Origin: Xylaria sp. FL1777 | Taxonomy: Eukaryota; Ascomycota; Sordariomycetes; Xylariales; Xylariaceae | DNA length: 64,000 nt | Direction of reading: 5' to 3' | Assembly: GCA_022578965.1 (NCBI GenBank) | Contig: MU400518.1 | Span: 434,001-498,000 of the forward strand | Shown: positions 1-11,732 of the stretch, piece after piece | How positions within the stretch are numbered: the stretch's first letter is position 1 | Layout of the letters: each line of letters starts with the position of its first letter | Notes under the pieces: model-generated | What the model was told of the DNA's origin: nothing | The model's database searches: none | What the model saw: only the letters and a program-made list of their open reading frames with translations | Made by a program: the position numbers and the translations under genes

Positions 1-1100
1 TGTAGGTATATGTAGTATAGGGCCAGGGGCGGACCTTATTTGCAACGGGCGACGGGGATACCGGTAATACGCAACACTAGGACTGAGACCAGGCTCGGCC
101 CGTTGCCAAAGCCCCGGTTTTATCGGCAATAAATGTCCTACGAGCTAACAGGAGGCGAAGCTAGACCTATAATGGTAAGTCTCCGGTGATCTCCATGAAA
201 ACTTATTTCCCGCAACGTTACCCACCTTATCTTGACTTCTCCCTGTATTCTGCCCTGTGTTCCCCTGTGTTATCGGCGAACGGTAACGATCGAAAGGACC
301 GCGCATGATTCAGGGGAGTACGTCTTGGATACGTGCCCCTACTTATTACAAGCTGGATTTGAAGATGCAGAAACCTCCATAACCCAAGTAGCAGCCGAAG
401 CTTGAATCATCCTTACATAAGCTCTTCACAGCGTATCTGATCTATACTACAGATAGGTAACCTTATTAAGTAAGCTATCCGCCAAGAGTGATATCATGCA
501 AATAACCGTATCCACGGACTAAATACCCCCCCTACCACCACCATTACTACTCCCCCTCCAACACTTTTCACGCTCTCTTCTAAACTAGATCTAGCTATTC
601 AACATTTTCAAAATAGAACGTGAAGAATTGCCCCGCTTGGAAGTGAATTTTCTCATCAGTTGAAAGTTCTCGAGATATAGGCGCTTACTGAGATCGGGGG
701 GACAATCTCACCAATCTCACCTAAGCAGAAGTACCGAAAAGTCCTGCATCACCAGCACCACTCAACATCAATGTTGGTTTGGGCGGGTACCTAGCTCTCT
801 ATGAAAATACAGATGCTACCGTACAATCAACTCCATCTTTGCATCTGATAACATGGGGGAGGGGGTGGCTATTCGCTCTAACCTCACCTCCACGAAATCG
901 CCAAGCACGCTACGCCCTGTAAGCACAGTATACCTCGCAGCCCAGGGATATTCAGTATGCCTGTCAATGTGATCACCGGTTCGGTGTCCCTACACCACTA
1001 ACAACTTTTTTTCCGTCATTGTGTGCTGCTCCAGGCCCTCCAATTCACAACATTGTGGGCTCCTCGAGGGCGAAAAGTACGTGCTACCATGACCGCAGCC
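1..1100. other. Intergenic, no gene recognised
   Basis: No open frame of meaningful length or recognisable protein is seen here on either strand. A 9-bp perfect inverted repeat (GCAACGGGC at 42-50, GCCCGTTGC at 98-106) lies near the left edge, and a C-rich stretch with CCA repeats is at about 527-560. Translations are broken by frequent stops. It may be flanking sequence of the decayed NACHT gene to the right. Confidence 0.5.
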
Positions 1101-1415
1101 ATCGCCCCCTTTGCCTTGCAGACAACTCGTTACAATTTCTCCGGGTAGGAAGTTTTCAAAAAATGCCCACGCGATAGCCACAGCTAGCAGTCACAGCCTC
1201 GCGGACCTAAAGGAAACCCGATGTATTACGGAGTGTTTACATCCGCTTCTGGAACAATTGAATCAGGAAATTCCATGCGCAGACCTCGGGGGCGGCTACT
1301 GGGACACCACCTCGGTTTGTTCCGCTATCCAAGGAGTGTTCTCAGATCGTGAGAGAACTGCTGCAGACTCTGTACGACGCAGGGGCTTCTGATTCTATGC
1401 TACACTAGACGGAGA

Positions 1416-4076
1416 GTGAATGCAGCCATTACAGCGTCCAAGATAACAATGCGTTATTACAAAATCAAGAAGCTTGAACCCGACGCTAGCATATCAAGAC
1501 ACCCGCCTGTCGTTGATCTATTTTTCTTCCATTATGTGACTCGGCTACTTGCGCCACCGTCTGACTTTGAGCTAGGGTGTCCTCATGCAAAGTACTTCGG
1601 CGGCAAGAAGAGATCTTGGAGCATCTACGAAAAATTCACGGGCCCTGGTGGTGCCCAGACCAACACCAGCTGGGAACAGGGCACGGACCCTGCCACTGAT
1701 ACCCTTGAAGCCACGATTCTGGAATATTCTAGGTCTCGAACCGAGGCAGATTCAGTTAAATGGGGGTAGAAGAGGTTAGAAAAGATTCTAAACACCTCAT
1801 ACTTGATAAACAAGGTTATCGAGACTACGGACGTGCGTACATTCAGAAGTATTCCAAAATTGTGATGGAACTGATGAGACGAGACGAGATTGAAGCCAAA
1901 ACTATCTCCGGTCTCCGTTACAAGGAAGTAGATAATCGCGAGTCTAATATAGCCAGGCCCATCACAACACCTTGCAGTGGTTATTTAAAGACGATACATT
2001 TGACCGCAAGGATGCAAAACTCCAACAGTAGCTCGAATCGAGCAGCCGATTGTATTAGATAGATCGCTGGGGAATCAGGGCGAGACGTCAACTCATAACA
2101 CGTCAGCAACTCGGATGGAACGAACCGACGGGGGCTCGAAGATGTGAAAAAAATATCTCAAGAAGTGGACTAGTATCAAGGATGACCTAGTCCTGGCGTC
2201 TTTCTAGTGTACTTCTGGGGCTATGAAGGCATCCCCAAGGGCTATCTTCCGGTCCCTGCTCTTCGAACGCCCAAGCCTGGTCCTGGGTATGACCCCACAG
2301 GGATGGAAAGCATTGGTGTTTATTCGATTGACCAAGAACAGCTTATCTGCAGGAGGATCTTCATGATATGCTTAACAACTCAGTGAAAATCATTGTCGAG
2401 GAGGACAAAGCGAAGGTACGCCTATTTATCGAAGGATTGAACGAATGACGGGGATCATTGCGTGCTTATCTCCATCTGCCGAGCCTCATCTCAACCACAG
2501 GATGTCGAGCTGTGTGTCGAGTCGTCCGTGGGTCACATTCGCGGATGCCTTTAATCGAGCCCCGAACTTGATGCTCCAGGGTTTCACATATCCCAGTATG
2601 AAGTCGCTTGTGGTTTCGAAATTCTGCGAGAACGAGGGCTCTAGACCACTGCAGCTTCATAGGGCAAATACGTCGACACATTATCAGAGAACGCCACGGA
2701 AAAGTCCTCTGATCTACTCCTTTCGGTGCTACTGGTGATCAGGTCTTTCCTTGCACACCTCAGCTACGATGACCGCATCTGATTTGGAGGAGCGACTCAA
2801 CCTTCTACTGCCTAATCTTGAAAATCTCTACGACTTCATTCTGGAAGACCCTGATCCATTCTATTTTGAGCACCCTCGCAGAACTTCAACCTGTCCCAGG
2901 CCAACGAACAGCCTTCAGAAGCGTTAACATCCCTCCTTAGCTGACGAGGGAAACCTAAGCTTGCCCTCACACCACCGAGTTGTCATTTCTCTCATCAAGA
3001 AATAATATACGAACTGATGCCTTTAGTCACCGCTGGAAAAGCCTATTCCAGAGTCTTCCCGGGTTGAGAGCTCAAGCCAGAATACAATATCTGCATCGCT
3101 ACGTCAAGAACTATATCAACAGTCATGACGCGAGAATTCGAGTACACAGTGCTGCAGGGAAAGATTTTGATTGTTATCTTCGAATCTGTATGAAGAAATC
3201 TTCAGGGGAGAAATCACGATATACTTGTGCCCTACAATACCTGAAGGCCGCCGCCAAAGCCGAGGATGATACATCATCCCATGATCTACACTCAATATTG
3301 GCTTGATTAAACTTTGAGAGAGGTAGAGTAACCCCAATCTCTTCACGTTTCCCACCAGTGTATCCCAAAGGTAGACAACTTTAACCCTTTGGTTTTCTCA
3401 CCATCGAGGTACAAGCTTTATAGTTATCGCAGTCCGCTCTAGAGTTGCGCACTATATTCGCGCGCGTACCGAAGCAAGATGCTTCGCCATACATGTCAAT
3501 CTCGGTCACGATGATCTTGCTGGATACCCCGTTCAACAGGAGAGCTTACGCCTCACCAACCGTCTGTGATTCTACGATCGATGCAAAATGTGAAGCCCCC
3601 ACGCGTCCCTACGAAGAACGAGGGGTTCGGTTGGAGAGGTACATGACCGCCTTTGTTTGATGCCAACTCTAGGTCCCGCCGACACTCCTCATATTCTGGT
3701 GTCTACAGGAGCGCCGCGCGAGTCTGAAGTTCAGTTTTCGGCACGGCATAACGCCGTGGTCTAAGACGGCAGCCACAATGTTCATATCTTGCGCCTGACG
3801 CCTGATACAGAGTATGACCGGACGCTAATCGCGAACGGCAGAGTACAGTAGATTCCTATCCTGCAGTTGTTCCAGGAGCACGGAGCGGCTTTGGACGAGG
3901 GGTCTTGCAGGTTTGTTTTGGAGTCTATGCAACACCCCTCAATGCTCCCTGTAAGTCTAGAACGGCTAGCCATCGCGCTGGATGTCGTAGCTACGGGATG
4001 GAAGAACCTAGGGCTAGAGTATCTGAACGGGGAAAGGGATAGAATATCCCACTGTGATAAAATGCCAAGTACCTGA
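1416..4076 (+). pseudogene. Decayed NACHT-domain NTPase (fungal NLR/STAND-type) gene
   Basis: Translating + in shifting frames recovers, in correct order, the hallmarks of fungal NACHT NLR proteins. These are the pre-NACHT segment (MRRDEIEAK...GLRYKEVDNRE, about 1876-1940, then TLQWLFKDDTFDR in another frame, about 1969-2014), a broken Walker A (GESGR at about 2070, the following Gly-Lys-Ser disrupted), a Walker B-like RLFIEGLNE (about 2421-2447), the sensor-like CVSSRPWVTFADAF (about 2511-2555), and the post-NACHT run DLEERLNLLLPNLENLYDFI that continues to about 2890. Weaker C-terminal similarity (LFQEHGAALDE) reaches about 4070. Intact proteins of this class bind ATP/GTP and act in non-self recognition and programmed cell death. 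At least six frame changes and several in-frame stops exclude a functional product. Outer borders are approximate; 1830-2890 is the secure core. Confidence 0.82.
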
Positions 4077-7000
4077 CACCTGCGTATTATTGGTATAATG
4101 GTATGAGGGTCTAGTCAATTCCAACGTAAACCCCCATTTCTATCTACTAGGACAGAATCGTGTGCCATACCTCTCAAATGTAAGTCAAGGTTCCAAACTT
4201 CAATGAATTGAAGCATCGTCAGTGCTCTGCATCACATTACATAATCTACGCGCCAGCCCACCGAAACAGTGATTCATTGGTTGGTCTCAGGGATTAAAGA
4301 TAAGAGCTATGCATGTTGAATATCGAAGCAATTAAACGAAGGTTGCTCTCCATATTTTCATTGTCCAAACCCATTATTGTCTACGAGTGAACCTTTTGAG
4401 GTTGTTCGTATCAGCTTATTCTGCTTAATCAGCCAGCTGACCAAACATTATAAGGTCATAATACTGACGGTGTTGCAGACTTCATAAAAGGGTTATCTGA
4501 GATCATAAATATTCTGGAAATGTTAGTGTAATATGTAGTGCAACTTGTATGAGGCGACTTATAGCACTCTTAAGGAGTTTAGCTAAAGGCTGCCCCCGAC
4601 ATAGTCGGAAAGTCGTAACTATGCTAATCAACTACTACGTGCGCCCATAGCATCATACACTAAAGTGGTTTTCAATTTACCTACCTCTCTCTCTTGTCGA
4701 TGCCGTTTAGGTGATTCGAGCAGTCAGAAGAGGGCTGGCCATCCCTTCGATGTTTGGCCTGAGAAAGAAGAAGCGAGGGGGTCAGAGTAAACCGATTTAT
4801 TATGAAAAGCGAAAGCCCAATAAGATGCTGGCGATCACCGGCATCAGGATGAACGTCAATTTATAATGTAGGGGTGTCACGCAAGGACCGATAATCGCGA
4901 AGTATGAGGACGTGGTGGATGAGTTAACAAGAATGGTGGCATCCACTGACATGCGCACGGCCAATGTTCCAATTGTCCTTTGATCGATGCGGACGAATGG
5001 CGGTAAGAAGAAGACGGCAGCTGAGGGTCCCGCCGAACAAGGAGTCGGCGGTTGATCTATCCACCTACCTACTTAGATACTTACATATAGGTATTAGAAA
5101 GGGTCTATCGAGCGGTAACCCAAGCCAGACTTGCAGGACAAGCATCCATCCCATGAGCAACCGAGGGCTCGAATAGCCAGGCATACATACCATTGAAATG
5201 CACGAACCCTGCAGAATCCTAACAAACGAGTGATTTATTGACCAACGCATATGAAAATTTTAAAGGTTGCGGAGTAGGTTGAAGAAGCGAGCAACGAAGG
5301 ACTAGTCAAGGGATCGAGAATGACAAAGACGGTGAAACCATTTAGAAGATAGTGAATGGGATAGGGAAGCTGAGGGAATGAGAGGAATCACAGATCATAT
5401 GGGGAGAACAGAGGGCAAAGATGCGCATTTAGAAAGTGGCACTACAAGCAATGCCGGATGCAGCAACTGAGAGGGCATACAACTGGTAGCTTCTCATAGA
5501 ATAACCAAATCTAGCAGGAATCGACGACTAGGTGTCTGAGTCTATGCTGTTGGCAGGGAACTAACAGCCCTTGATGTATAACTTAATTTGCCTAGCAACT
5601 CATAAGATACAGCTCGCTGTTATAGAACTTGCGACTTTGAGGAACATTCTGCATTGAAGAAATAGGATCTCGAGGCTACTAGAAATCAAGGGCATTCATC
5701 TTTAACGGTGCCAGGCTGTTTACATTGAAAAGCGTAAATTGATAAATTACTACTTCTGCTCACGTTAACTCAATACCTTCTGGAAGAACGACTACAATAC
5801 AACGACGTAGAGAAGACGAGGTTTATGAAAAACCGCCCAATTCTTTAGTTAGTTATACCGTCACATGAAGAAAGGTGTGTCTAGCACAATACGCAAACAT
5901 ACCAGGCAGATTCCCAAAGCCCCTACCAGCCCTCAAGTACTCTCGACAAGACTCCGCCAGCCAAGGAACATGTACGTTCAAGTGCCGATCCAATTCCACG
6001 ATTCAACGGGTCGGTATGGCAGCATGCACGACATCAACGCAACCACTTACAATTCAGAACTGCAATGCTCTGCTTCTCGAGGCAAATCGCAACTTCAAGA
6101 TCTGTGCTTGCGTCTCGTCGTGCGCATGGACGGTCGGTGGCTGGTAAGTTGAGGAGAAAGGAAGCGCCTCCATTGGAGCCAGCGCCGAGGAGGAGTTCTC
6201 ACCGAGGCTTTTATACAGGTGGTCCGTGGCCAAGCCGTACATATGGATAGTACGATATCGTACGGTATTCCAGCAGCCATGACGTGGCCGTCTTGCCATG
6301 AACTATTGATCCCGCGCACGCCTCCGCATTATTAGACCCGCTTCTCGAGACCGAGAAAAACTGCCGGCTGTTCGTGCATTCGCTGTCTCTTGGCCGATCT
6401 ATCGAGATGGGGTTCTAGATGTGGTTCTAGATGTGGTTGGCCATGCAGTCCGTTGGCTTTTCGAGGCTCGATGCATCGGTAACAATGCGAATGAGTTGTG
6501 TCTGTCGATGACTTAGGACGTCGGCGAGGTGACGCGTGATCCTCTTGTTGCTCGTCGCAAACTTAGCTTCTTGGGTCTTGCCGGCCAATGCAGAGAAACA
6601 ATACTGGATCAGATGCGCGCTCTACATTGCTTATTTTGCCAAAGATGTACGAAGTATGGTATCAACATCAACGAATACATATCGAATTTTGACTTTGATA
6701 ACTTTACGTCTGTGGGAATTCCCGTGCCGTGAAATTAGATATCCTCGTAGCTAGATAAGCAAAATAGAAATTGATCTACCTTCATCCTCAGAGCTATTCG
6801 TCTTGCTATCGCTTCTAGCCCTTAAAAAAAGCCAATCCGTCTATACCTGTTATCTCTAGTATCCTCTAGCATGAGATACTCTTTCTAGTTCAAACCACAA
6901 GCATAGATCCCAAGCAAAGGGATACACATGCCTTGCGGCTCTCCAACTTCTGCATACCGGTCGACCAAGCCCGTTGTGTCTAGTAATATCAATGTCTTCA

Positions 7001-8119
7001 TCACATATGACCTATTCGAGAGTTACTCCTGACACTCCCCGCTGGGGGGAAGTCACAATATAATTAATACAAGACATCACGTAAAACCATTGACTATCCA
7101 AGCAGTCTCTAGACGAGTAGGCCGCCATAATACATTCCTCAGTCTGATACGTTGCGCGCAGCTAACGGCGGCTGAGGTAGAACACATCTCAAATTTGTAT
7201 CTTCAATATAGAATGTACTATGTAAACATGCTATTTGCATACGTTAAGGCAACCAGAAATAGGCCAGTATTCTACACGACTGTGTCAAGAGCAAGGACTA
7301 TCGTCAGCCGAGTGTAACAGACATGCTCGGCTTACTTCCTGTGGAGCAATACCGAAACTAAGAAAAGGGTGTTCTTATAATCATTCTCGTAATATAATGC
7401 CTACGGAGCAACAGAAATGACGGTCGCGAGTGCGTCGACCACAACACTCGATACCGATACCTCTATCGCGGGCGGCAGGAGGCCTCATTGGCACCCGCCC
7501 AAATCACCGATGGATTTTCCCTATGGGGTTTTTACCAGTGTGAACGCGGGGAGTTTTGGATAGCACGAACGTCGTTTTCGGGACCGTTTGGGCCAAACGG
7601 AAAGAAGTATACCACTGGGGCAAATCTTCAAGGCGTTAACAGGGGCGGCATAGTCTTTTGAGTTAACCCCAGAAATACGGTCCGGAGAATCTGGTTGTAG
7701 AGGCGAGGGACTATGTAATTTTGAGCCCACGAAGGCATGGTTTGGCATCATTATAGATATATAAGAGCTTGCCACGTCCTAATACCCCTAGGGAGGTTTG
7801 CGCGCATAGCCTGTATGGGTGACCCCTATCGACGTTAAACAGAATCAATCAATAAGTCAATCAATGCTACCAGCGCATGATAGAGGAAGGTATCCTGACT
7901 TCGGCCCGAATGGGAGAAAATGCTGTAACGACATAGTTGAGGTCTATGAATTAAAATCCGGTTGCATTACCAAGAGACATGCCGTAGAACAGAGCAGATG
8001 TAAAAGCTGTAGTTATCCTCATAATCTCATTCTCATAGGGGTATATCTAGCCGACATCACTATAAAACACAAATCTCTTTATATAACAATTTTGGTTCAC
8101 TACCACTTACTTTGTCCGT
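4077..8119. other. Gene-poor interval with short coding-like patches
   Basis: About 4 kb with no complete gene I can support. An AT-rich stretch occupies about 4080-4700. At 4711-4866 an open stretch of 51 codons (VIRAVRRGLAIPSMFG..., KPIYYEKRKPNKMLAITG) looks coding-like but lacks a start and context. A 12-bp repeat (GATGTGGTTCTA-like) lies at about 6406-6440. Other frames here (for example 5865-6152, 6536-6754, 7090-7317, 7819-8244) have no recognisable domain and look like chance reading frames. The last 300 bp are probably the 3' flank of the phosphatase gene to the right. Confidence 0.5.
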
Positions 8120-9713
8120 TCAATAAACGCTCCCACGTATGCTTCTGTCCTCCTGCTCGGCCTTGTCTAGCTGCTCCTCATCATCGTAGCTGGCCTCATC
8201 CGAGGCCTGATCTGAGTTGCTCGGCGCATCACCAAGCCTATTAGCGTGCGCGTGGCGACTGGAATACTTGCCGGCACCGGAGTCCTTGCTGCTACTGCCG
8301 GGGGTCGTCACATTCCTATCGCCGTTCTTAACCCTCGCGGCCTTCGCAGCCAGTCTCTCCCGAGCGTCACTCTCAGAAAGGTCCTCTTCACTAGCGTGGC
8401 CTGAATAGGTGCCGCCGAAGTCACGCCCAACATGAAGATATGAAGTTTTCTTAGGCGTGTTTAAGTTGTGGCGAAGGCGATCTTCGATCGTGATGAACGA
8501 TGGTGTTCCGTCCGGAGAGGAAACGACTTCCTCGGAGGCTTTAGTAACATCAATAGAGGGAGGATGCCTGCTCCGAGGATCGTCCGAATCATCATCAGAA
8601 TTGTTTACCTGTCGCCTTCCAAGCGTTCTTCGACGAGCAACAATGCCATTACCATTTGTTCCACTATGGGGTAAGCCGGCGTTTGCACTCGCTTCGTCGT
8701 GCTGCCTCAGTTCCAGTAGATCCCGGCGTATTTTGTAGTGTTTGCCGTGAGAACAGCCCTCAGGACAGCCACCCCATTTCCGTGGTACCACTGGAGCTGC
8801 ATCTGACTTCGATGCATCTTCCGAGCCGGCAAGACCACCCAGCTCCTTTTCCTTGGCCCTTGCAATAGCTCGTTCGCGACGCAAGTCGGACCAAGTTCGT
8901 AGCTTGTTTTGGAGAATATATTTCCCACTGTCACGTTTGAGCTTCATGATCAAAAACTCGCAGTGATTCACATTTCGTAGGTCCTCAAAATATTCGACGG
9001 AAAAGTGATACCACTTCATCAAGAAAACGCGAGACATGAGCCCATGAGTTACTTTGAATATGTTAGTAGGACGACTTGAAGACGTGCTATTGCTGATAAT
9101 GCTAGCATGTAGTGCCATTCGTACGTGGCGAATATTGGTGACATACCAAGTACAAGTACGCTCGCAAAATCATCCTCGCCAAACTGGCGCCACAAGCTCT
9201 CGTTGAAACCTGAGACGCGGTCATACGCATCCGCAGCACTTTCGCCGTTGGGGATGCGATAGAAGAAGTGTCCATAGTCAGCACGTTCTTGCCACATGCG
9301 CTCCATCTCGTCACTGCAAGGCTGGAAATTCCCAAAGTCTTGTTCACGCAGGCGCGGTTCCTCGTATACTTTCATGCTAGGTCGTTTGAAAGGTGAAGGA
9401 TCGGGGTCGTCCGAGGTCAAGGTCTCTAGAATGCCTTCCGTTGTCTCTCTCGTTCGTCGATAAGGCGACGTGTAGAACTGCAGGGTATCGTCGGGCCGCA
9501 GCATGGCTCGTAGTCGACGACCGGACTCGCGAGCCTGTGCCCAACCATCGGCGGTCAACTTTACCCTATGGTCGGGAATGGTCTGATGTATTTCTCTGTT
9601 TTCTGTGGCCTTGTCAGACTAGAATTGTACACGGGTATGACTGTCCCGCAATACTCACTGTTGCCTTCGGATTGCCCATGTCGGATGATGATTATGAGCC
9701 TAGGACGACCCAT
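8120..9713 (-). CDS. DET1: DET1-like histidine phosphatase (phosphoglycerate mutase family)
   Basis: Predicted exons on the minus strand are 9713-9659, 9602-9147 and 9051-8120 (introns 56 and 95 nt), giving 480 aa. The N-terminal two fifths form a histidine-phosphatase domain. RHGQSEGN carries the phosphorylated His12, TSPYRRTRET holds a phosphate-pocket Arg, REQDFGNFQ the acidic region, and VTHGLMSR the second catalytic His; the last is created by joining exons 2 and 3. This matches the fungal phosphoglycerate-mutase-like family that includes yeast YDR051C/DET1, an acid phosphatase linked to sterol traffic. The C-terminal half is low-complexity, rich in Ser, Asp and Arg, and contains CPEGCSHGKHYKIRRDLLE. 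The ATG at 9713 opens MGRPRLIIIIRHG, as expected. It is divergent from the PRKRIP1-type gene to the right. Family assignment is firm; substrate is not known from sequence. Confidence 0.9.
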
Positions 9714-10800
9714 ATCTGCGTTTGAAAGAGTGTGGCCTCGAGTAGGTTGGGATCTGGAAACTGGGCAACTAAGAAGGACGGCGGGGGAAACGAGCGCTTT
9801 GTTTTCAGATGCAGTATTGAGATGGAGAGGGAGAGATACAGAGATACAGAGATACAGAGAAAGAAGGGGAGAGAGAATGAGGCGTTCGAGGTAGAAGTTA
9901 TGCGCTACGAGTCAAACACAAACTGCCGAATGAATGTAGTGCAACGCCAGAATGCGTGTGGCAAGAGGCGGTTTATAGTACCTAATATCTATTGTAAATC
10001 TACCAAGACAAATGAGGAGACCCGGGCAAGCGGCACAGCGCCACGGGGAGTGAGGCAACCAATAAATGAGTGTGTACAGAGCTTCGAATGGCTCGAACGG
10101 GAAACAGAGCAGTTTAGGACGAGAAGCTGATATGTCGATACACTGCAAGTTAGTGCATGTTGCGTCCTCGTGCAATAGTTAGGTAGTGGAGAGTTTCATG
10201 TTCCCTCCTCCCCTCGTCCGGTGACAAGGTACCTAACCCAGCTGTAAGCGACCTTAGGATCGCCCAATAACGCTCCCGGCAACCATGCTGCTGGGGGCAG
10301 CTTTAGTGTAGGCCCAAGGCTCAGGGCGCCCAATTGCTTACAAGGTGGGGGGGTCCCTTATTGGTTGAAGCAACTGTAGCTACTATCCAGCTTCGAGTCT
10401 AGCGAGAGATGCACAGTGGGATGGAGCGGGGAGGGACCCGACCCCCGTAGGTCAGGTACTTAGATACATCGCGTATGATAAAGCAACTTTTCCTTATCTC
10501 ATTGTACATACTTAGAGTATCCTACTACCATACCTACTGTAACTTACATCTAAAGCAAAGCTATCTATCTGCTTACTTCTTTATAATACTAGGAATTATT
10601 AACTTTCCATATCGTCACCGGTTCGCGATTGGTCATCCGAAACAGGAGACGTCATCTCTTCCTCCGGAGTGAAACCGATCGCCTCGCGAAACCTTACACG
10701 AGACGAGGCGAGGCTATCGTCAGACGACCACCCACTCCTCGTATTACCCTCCCCCCATCTCACACCTCCACCCGCGCATACGCTCAAATACGGCACGACC
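9714..10800. promoter_or_regulatory. Divergent intergenic region between phosphatase and PRKRIP1-like genes
   Basis: About 1.1 kb separates two divergently transcribed genes, so it should hold both promoters. An 8-bp tandem repeat (GAGATACA, three units) is at 9833-9856, close to the phosphatase start. CCAAT motifs occur at 10264-10268 and 10330-10334, and an inverted one (ATTGG) at 10360-10364; these are candidate sites for the fungal CCAAT-binding complex but are short enough to occur by chance. A frame through 9732-10130 has no recognisable product. Confidence 0.4.
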
Positions 10801-11439
10801 ATGTCGGGCGAAGGGCCAGAAAGCATCCCGACATCAGCGGACCCGCGCTCCAAGCGGCCGACGAAGAAGCGCGCGCTGACGCCTCTCTCGGCTCAGGCGA
10901 AGGAGCTGGACACGCTGTTCGCGCGGCCGGACCAGGAGATCCGAACGGAGCGGCCCAATACGACGCCGCGGCTGGCGGCGCCGCCCGAGATCGTCACCAA
11001 CGTGCAGGGCTCGAGCGCGGGCGCCGGGTCGGGCGAGTTCCACGTGTACAAGGCGAGCCGGCGGCGCGAGTACGAGCGGCTGCGGCGCATGGACGAGGAA
11101 GTCTCCCGGGAGGCCGCCGACGCCGACTTCGAGCGCGGCAAGGAGGAGAGGCTTCGCAGGGACGACGAGAAGACGCGCCGGAACCGCGAGAAGAGGGAGA
11201 AGAAGCGGAAGGCGAGGGAGCGTGCCAAGAATAGTGGTGGTGGTGGTGGTGGTGAAGGAGAAGGAGGAAATAATGGGAATCATCATGTGGTCGCGAAGAA
11301 TGGGACGACGTCACAAAATGGTGTCAAATCGAGAATAGATCTCAAGAAGAATGACAGAGAGGACGGCGAAGATACTTCCCACGATGCAGTCGATCAGCCG
11401 ATGGAAGAAACTAAGGGCATCGTCATTGAGGATGACTGA
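10801..11439 (+). CDS. PRKRIP1-like (DUF1168) double-stranded-RNA-binding/splicing-associated protein
   Basis: Intronless, 212 aa. The DUF1168/PRKRIP1 signature is visible: KRPTKKRALTPLSAQAKELD near residue 20, then FHVYKASRRREYERLRRMDEE at about residues 79-100, followed by a highly charged Arg/Lys/Glu helix to about residue 141. Human PRKRIP1 binds PKR and double-stranded RNA and sits in late spliceosome structures; a nuclear RNA-related role here is inferred from that. A pure GGT run at about 11235-11253 encodes a glycine stretch, and the tail is acidic (ending IVIEDD). The frame is open upstream to 10669, but the ATG at 10801 (context CGACCATGTCG) begins the conserved part and is preferred. 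It converges on CCT3, with stops 294 bp apart. Confidence 0.85.
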   Translation: MSGEGPESIPTSADPRSKRPTKKRALTPLSAQAKELDTLFARPDQEIRTERPNTTPRLAAPPEIVTNVQGSSAGAGSGEFHVYKASRRREYERLRRMDEEVSREAADADFERGKEERLRRDDEKTRRNREKREKKRKARERAKNSGGGGGGEGEGGNNGNHHVVAKNGTTSQNGVKSRIDLKKNDREDGEDTSHDAVDQPMEETKGIVIEDD

Positions 11440-11732
11440 TGCAAGGGCGATGATCGAAATGAAAGAGGAGGCTAAGATACCCAGCACTGATTGAAACATT
11501 TGCCGCATGAACTGAGGAGGGCTCATCAAGATAACGATGACCTCGTGTAGGAATAGTCACAAGTCACGTCAGTTTGTACCATCATCACATAGATCTAATT
11601 GCATTAGAAAGCCGACGGAGCCATCTAGTTTATCCTATCTCATTAAGATTTTAGGGCCGGCTGTTGGTACAAGGGGTATGTCCTCAGCATATCTCGCAAG
11701 GCAAACTCTTCAGTCCAAGAGCTTGAGACCAT

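Noticed and set aside
23..45. Possible hAT transposon terminus (CAGGGGCGGACC)
   Set aside because: No matching inverted end or 8-bp target duplication was found in the window; a similar CAGGGCCGGACC at about 21228 is in the same orientation and unpaired.
7819..8244. 141-codon + strand frame
   Set aside because: It overlaps the phosphatase 3' end on the opposite strand and has no recognisable domain.
10834..11314. Several minus-strand frames over the PRKRIP1-like gene
   Set aside because: Ser/Arg- and His-rich translations arise from the GC-rich charged-helix and GGT-repeat coding DNA on the + strand.
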